This document shows, piece by piece, positions 62,954 through 64,000 of a DNA stretch of 64,000 nt. The DNA lies in NCBI GenBank assembly GCA_017623295.1, contig JAGAPK010000033.1:62001-126000 (forward strand), in the 5' to 3' direction. A program made the position numbers and the translations under genes. Within the stretch, counting starts at the first letter, position 1. The number at the start of each line of letters is the position of its first letter. The DNA is from Lachnospiraceae bacterium. Its GTDB lineage: Bacteria; Bacillota; Clostridia; Lachnospirales; Lachnospiraceae. Below the pieces are notes generated by a model that was not told the origin of the DNA, made no database searches, and saw only the letters and a list, made by a program, of their open reading frames with translations.

Positions 62954-63655
62954 TTACGTTACACTATTAATGGTAGCATCTTCTGTATTTGTCTGAGTGT
63001 AGGTTCCTGCGCTTGTGTATGTTTTAGTAGTTACTGAAGCGCCACCATTTGCATAACGGTAAATCTGGCTTGCTTTGGAAGCTACTTTATCTGCAAAAGA
63101 ACCAACACCTGAGAAAAGACTTTTCACGGTGGAAATATCAGCTTTTTTGAAAGTATCTTCATCCAAAGATAATGTGCGATCAGAATTCAAGGTAATGCCA
63201 ACGGATGATAATAACTTATAATTTGCATAAGATGCATCATACAACCAGTTTGCCTGCTTGCGGACATTACTGATATCACTGTTTGTCGCATTTTTCATCA
63301 TGGAATTATAATCTTCTACAAAAGAAGAAACATTTTCGTATAAAGTATCTTTATTTTCTTCACTAAATTCTGCTGTACTTAATTTTTCAGCGCTCTTATA
63401 AGAAGCACTGGCAGAAGTTGCACTAGTAGTATCTTTTTTCTCTTTGTCTGTGCTGCTAGAGGCTTCTTCCGTTTCTTCCTGTTTCTGATAATAAGCCTTC
63501 ATCATCTTGCCATAGCTTCCGTTCTTAATAGAAGCATAGTCTGTTAAGAGGGTTGAAGTACCAAAAACATCTGAACTGCTTGAAGATGCGGAGCTTAATA
63601 AGTTAGAATATACATCTCCCTGACCGGAAGTTAATCCTGTTAAGCTGATTGCCAT
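62954..63655 (-). CDS. FliD C-terminal-like protein of unknown function
   Basis: A 233-residue protein without a signal peptide or membrane helix. The N-terminal half is Ser/Thr-rich and low in complexity. The C-terminal half (about 100 to 210) has FVEDYNSMMKNA and a GITLNSDRTLSLDEDTF segment, which strongly resembles the C-terminal part of the flagellar cap protein FliD. AAAGGA lies about nine bases before the chosen ATG. No flagellar gene is nearby, and the cap's variable and N-terminal domains are missing. It may be a surface or secreted protein exported by the flagellar route, or a domain reused for another purpose. Confidence 0.75.
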   Translation of the reverse strand: MAISLTGLTSGQGDVYSNLLSSASSSSSDVFGTSTLLTDYASIKNGSYGKMMKAYYQKQEETEEASSSTDKEKKDTTSATSASASYKSAEKLSTAEFSEENKDTLYENVSSFVEDYNSMMKNATNSDISNVRKQANWLYDASYANYKLLSSVGITLNSDRTLSLDEDTFKKADISTVKSLFSGVGSFADKVASKASQIYRYANGGASVTTKTYTSAGTYTQTNTEDATINSVT

Positions 63656-63801
63656 AATAATCACTCCTTTGACTTTTCTTGCTTGACATCCATGTCTGTT
63701 AGTAAATATTTCCTATATATATTATCTCGGATTATTATTGGTTTTGTAAAGAGGAAAACGGAAAATAATTATGTATTTTTTATGTTTTTTGTGTGAATCC
63801 T

Positions 63802-64000
63802 TTAATCCAGTTTCAAATCATTTTCTTTAATCCAGCCGATTTTGCGAAGTAGGTTTCCTAAGAGAAGACTGATGATAGCCGGAAGTACAAAGCTGATAAG
63901 AATAAGGCCAATCCAGTCGAATGCAGTAATAGCAGTCTTTGTGCCTGTTGCAATATCATTTACCCATCCGGAGTAGACACCAATCTGGCCTACCAGACCA
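63802..64000 (-). CDS. C-terminal end of an unidentified membrane protein (cut by window edge)
   Basis: Only the last 65 residues are present, read on the minus strand and ending at TAA. A helix of about 25 residues (DWIGLILISFVLPAIISLLL) is followed by GNLLRKIGWIKENDLKLD, a charged cytoplasmic end. The start of the fragment (GLVGQIGVYSGWVNDI) looks like the loop after an earlier helix. It could be the end of a transporter or permease, but I do not recognise the family. Confidence 0.6.
   Translation of the reverse strand, partial: GLVGQIGVYSGWVNDIATGTKTAITAFDWIGLILISFVLPAIISLLLGNLLRKIGWIKENDLKLD

Overview
The window reads as a chromosomal segment of a low-GC Gram-positive anaerobe of the Clostridia, most like a gut Lachnospiraceae. 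The reasons are the AT-rich coding sequence, strong GGAGG ribosome binding sites, LytR-CpsA-Psr and GH25 wall enzymes, membrane families typical of that group (DUF6044-like and DUF6077-like, named from memory), a CspB-like subtilase, and a LacI-controlled xylulokinase and fucose-isomerase operon. No rRNA, tRNA, CRISPR array, transposase or prophage gene was seen.

About 50 kb (1 to 49.4 kb) is one large cell-surface polysaccharide region. The first 21 kb looks like a decoration module. It holds two MBOAT acyltransferases, each followed directly by an SGNH-fold partner, and an FkbH-like glyceryl loader with a stand-alone acyl carrier protein. It also holds further SGNH proteins (one with the catalytic Ser and Asn replaced), several GT-C-like multipass membrane proteins, a GtrA flippase, a radical SAM/SPASM enzyme and a UDP-galactopyranose-mutase-like flavoprotein. 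MBOAT, SGNH and carrier protein resemble the Dlt (teichoic acid D-alanylation) logic, with an FkbH enzyme in place of the amino-acid activating DltA. My main hypothesis is that glycerate or a related hydroxyacid is attached to the surface glycan.

From 22 to 49 kb lies the backbone module. It contains two GH25 muramidases placed among rfbB, rfbA and rfbC (rfbD is not in the window), and a Wzm/Wzt-type ABC exporter whose ATPase has a C-terminal domain like the glycan-recognising Wzt domain. Next comes a fused methyltransferase-kinase that resembles the O-antigen chain terminator WbdD. Then follow five GT2 glycosyltransferases, a phosphohexomutase, a diguanylate cyclase, an initiating polyprenyl-phosphate sugar transferase, an LCP ligase and glmS. 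Inferred order of events: initiation on undecaprenyl phosphate, elongation by the GT2 enzymes, capping, ABC export, external side-chain and acyl decoration, and LCP attachment to peptidoglycan.

From 49.5 to 55 kb lies a protein quality-control and processing group: an HtrA-type protease, a divergent ClpX-like ATPase, a CspB-like S8 peptidase and an LspA-like peptidase. The rest holds carbamate kinase, a PAS-GGDEF-EAL protein, a LacI regulator divergent from a sugar operon (xylulokinase-like, DUF4867-like, fucose-isomerase-like), an orphan FliD-like protein, and the tail of an unidentified membrane protein at the right edge. Most transcription-unit ends carry clear intrinsic terminators, several of them bidirectional between convergent genes.
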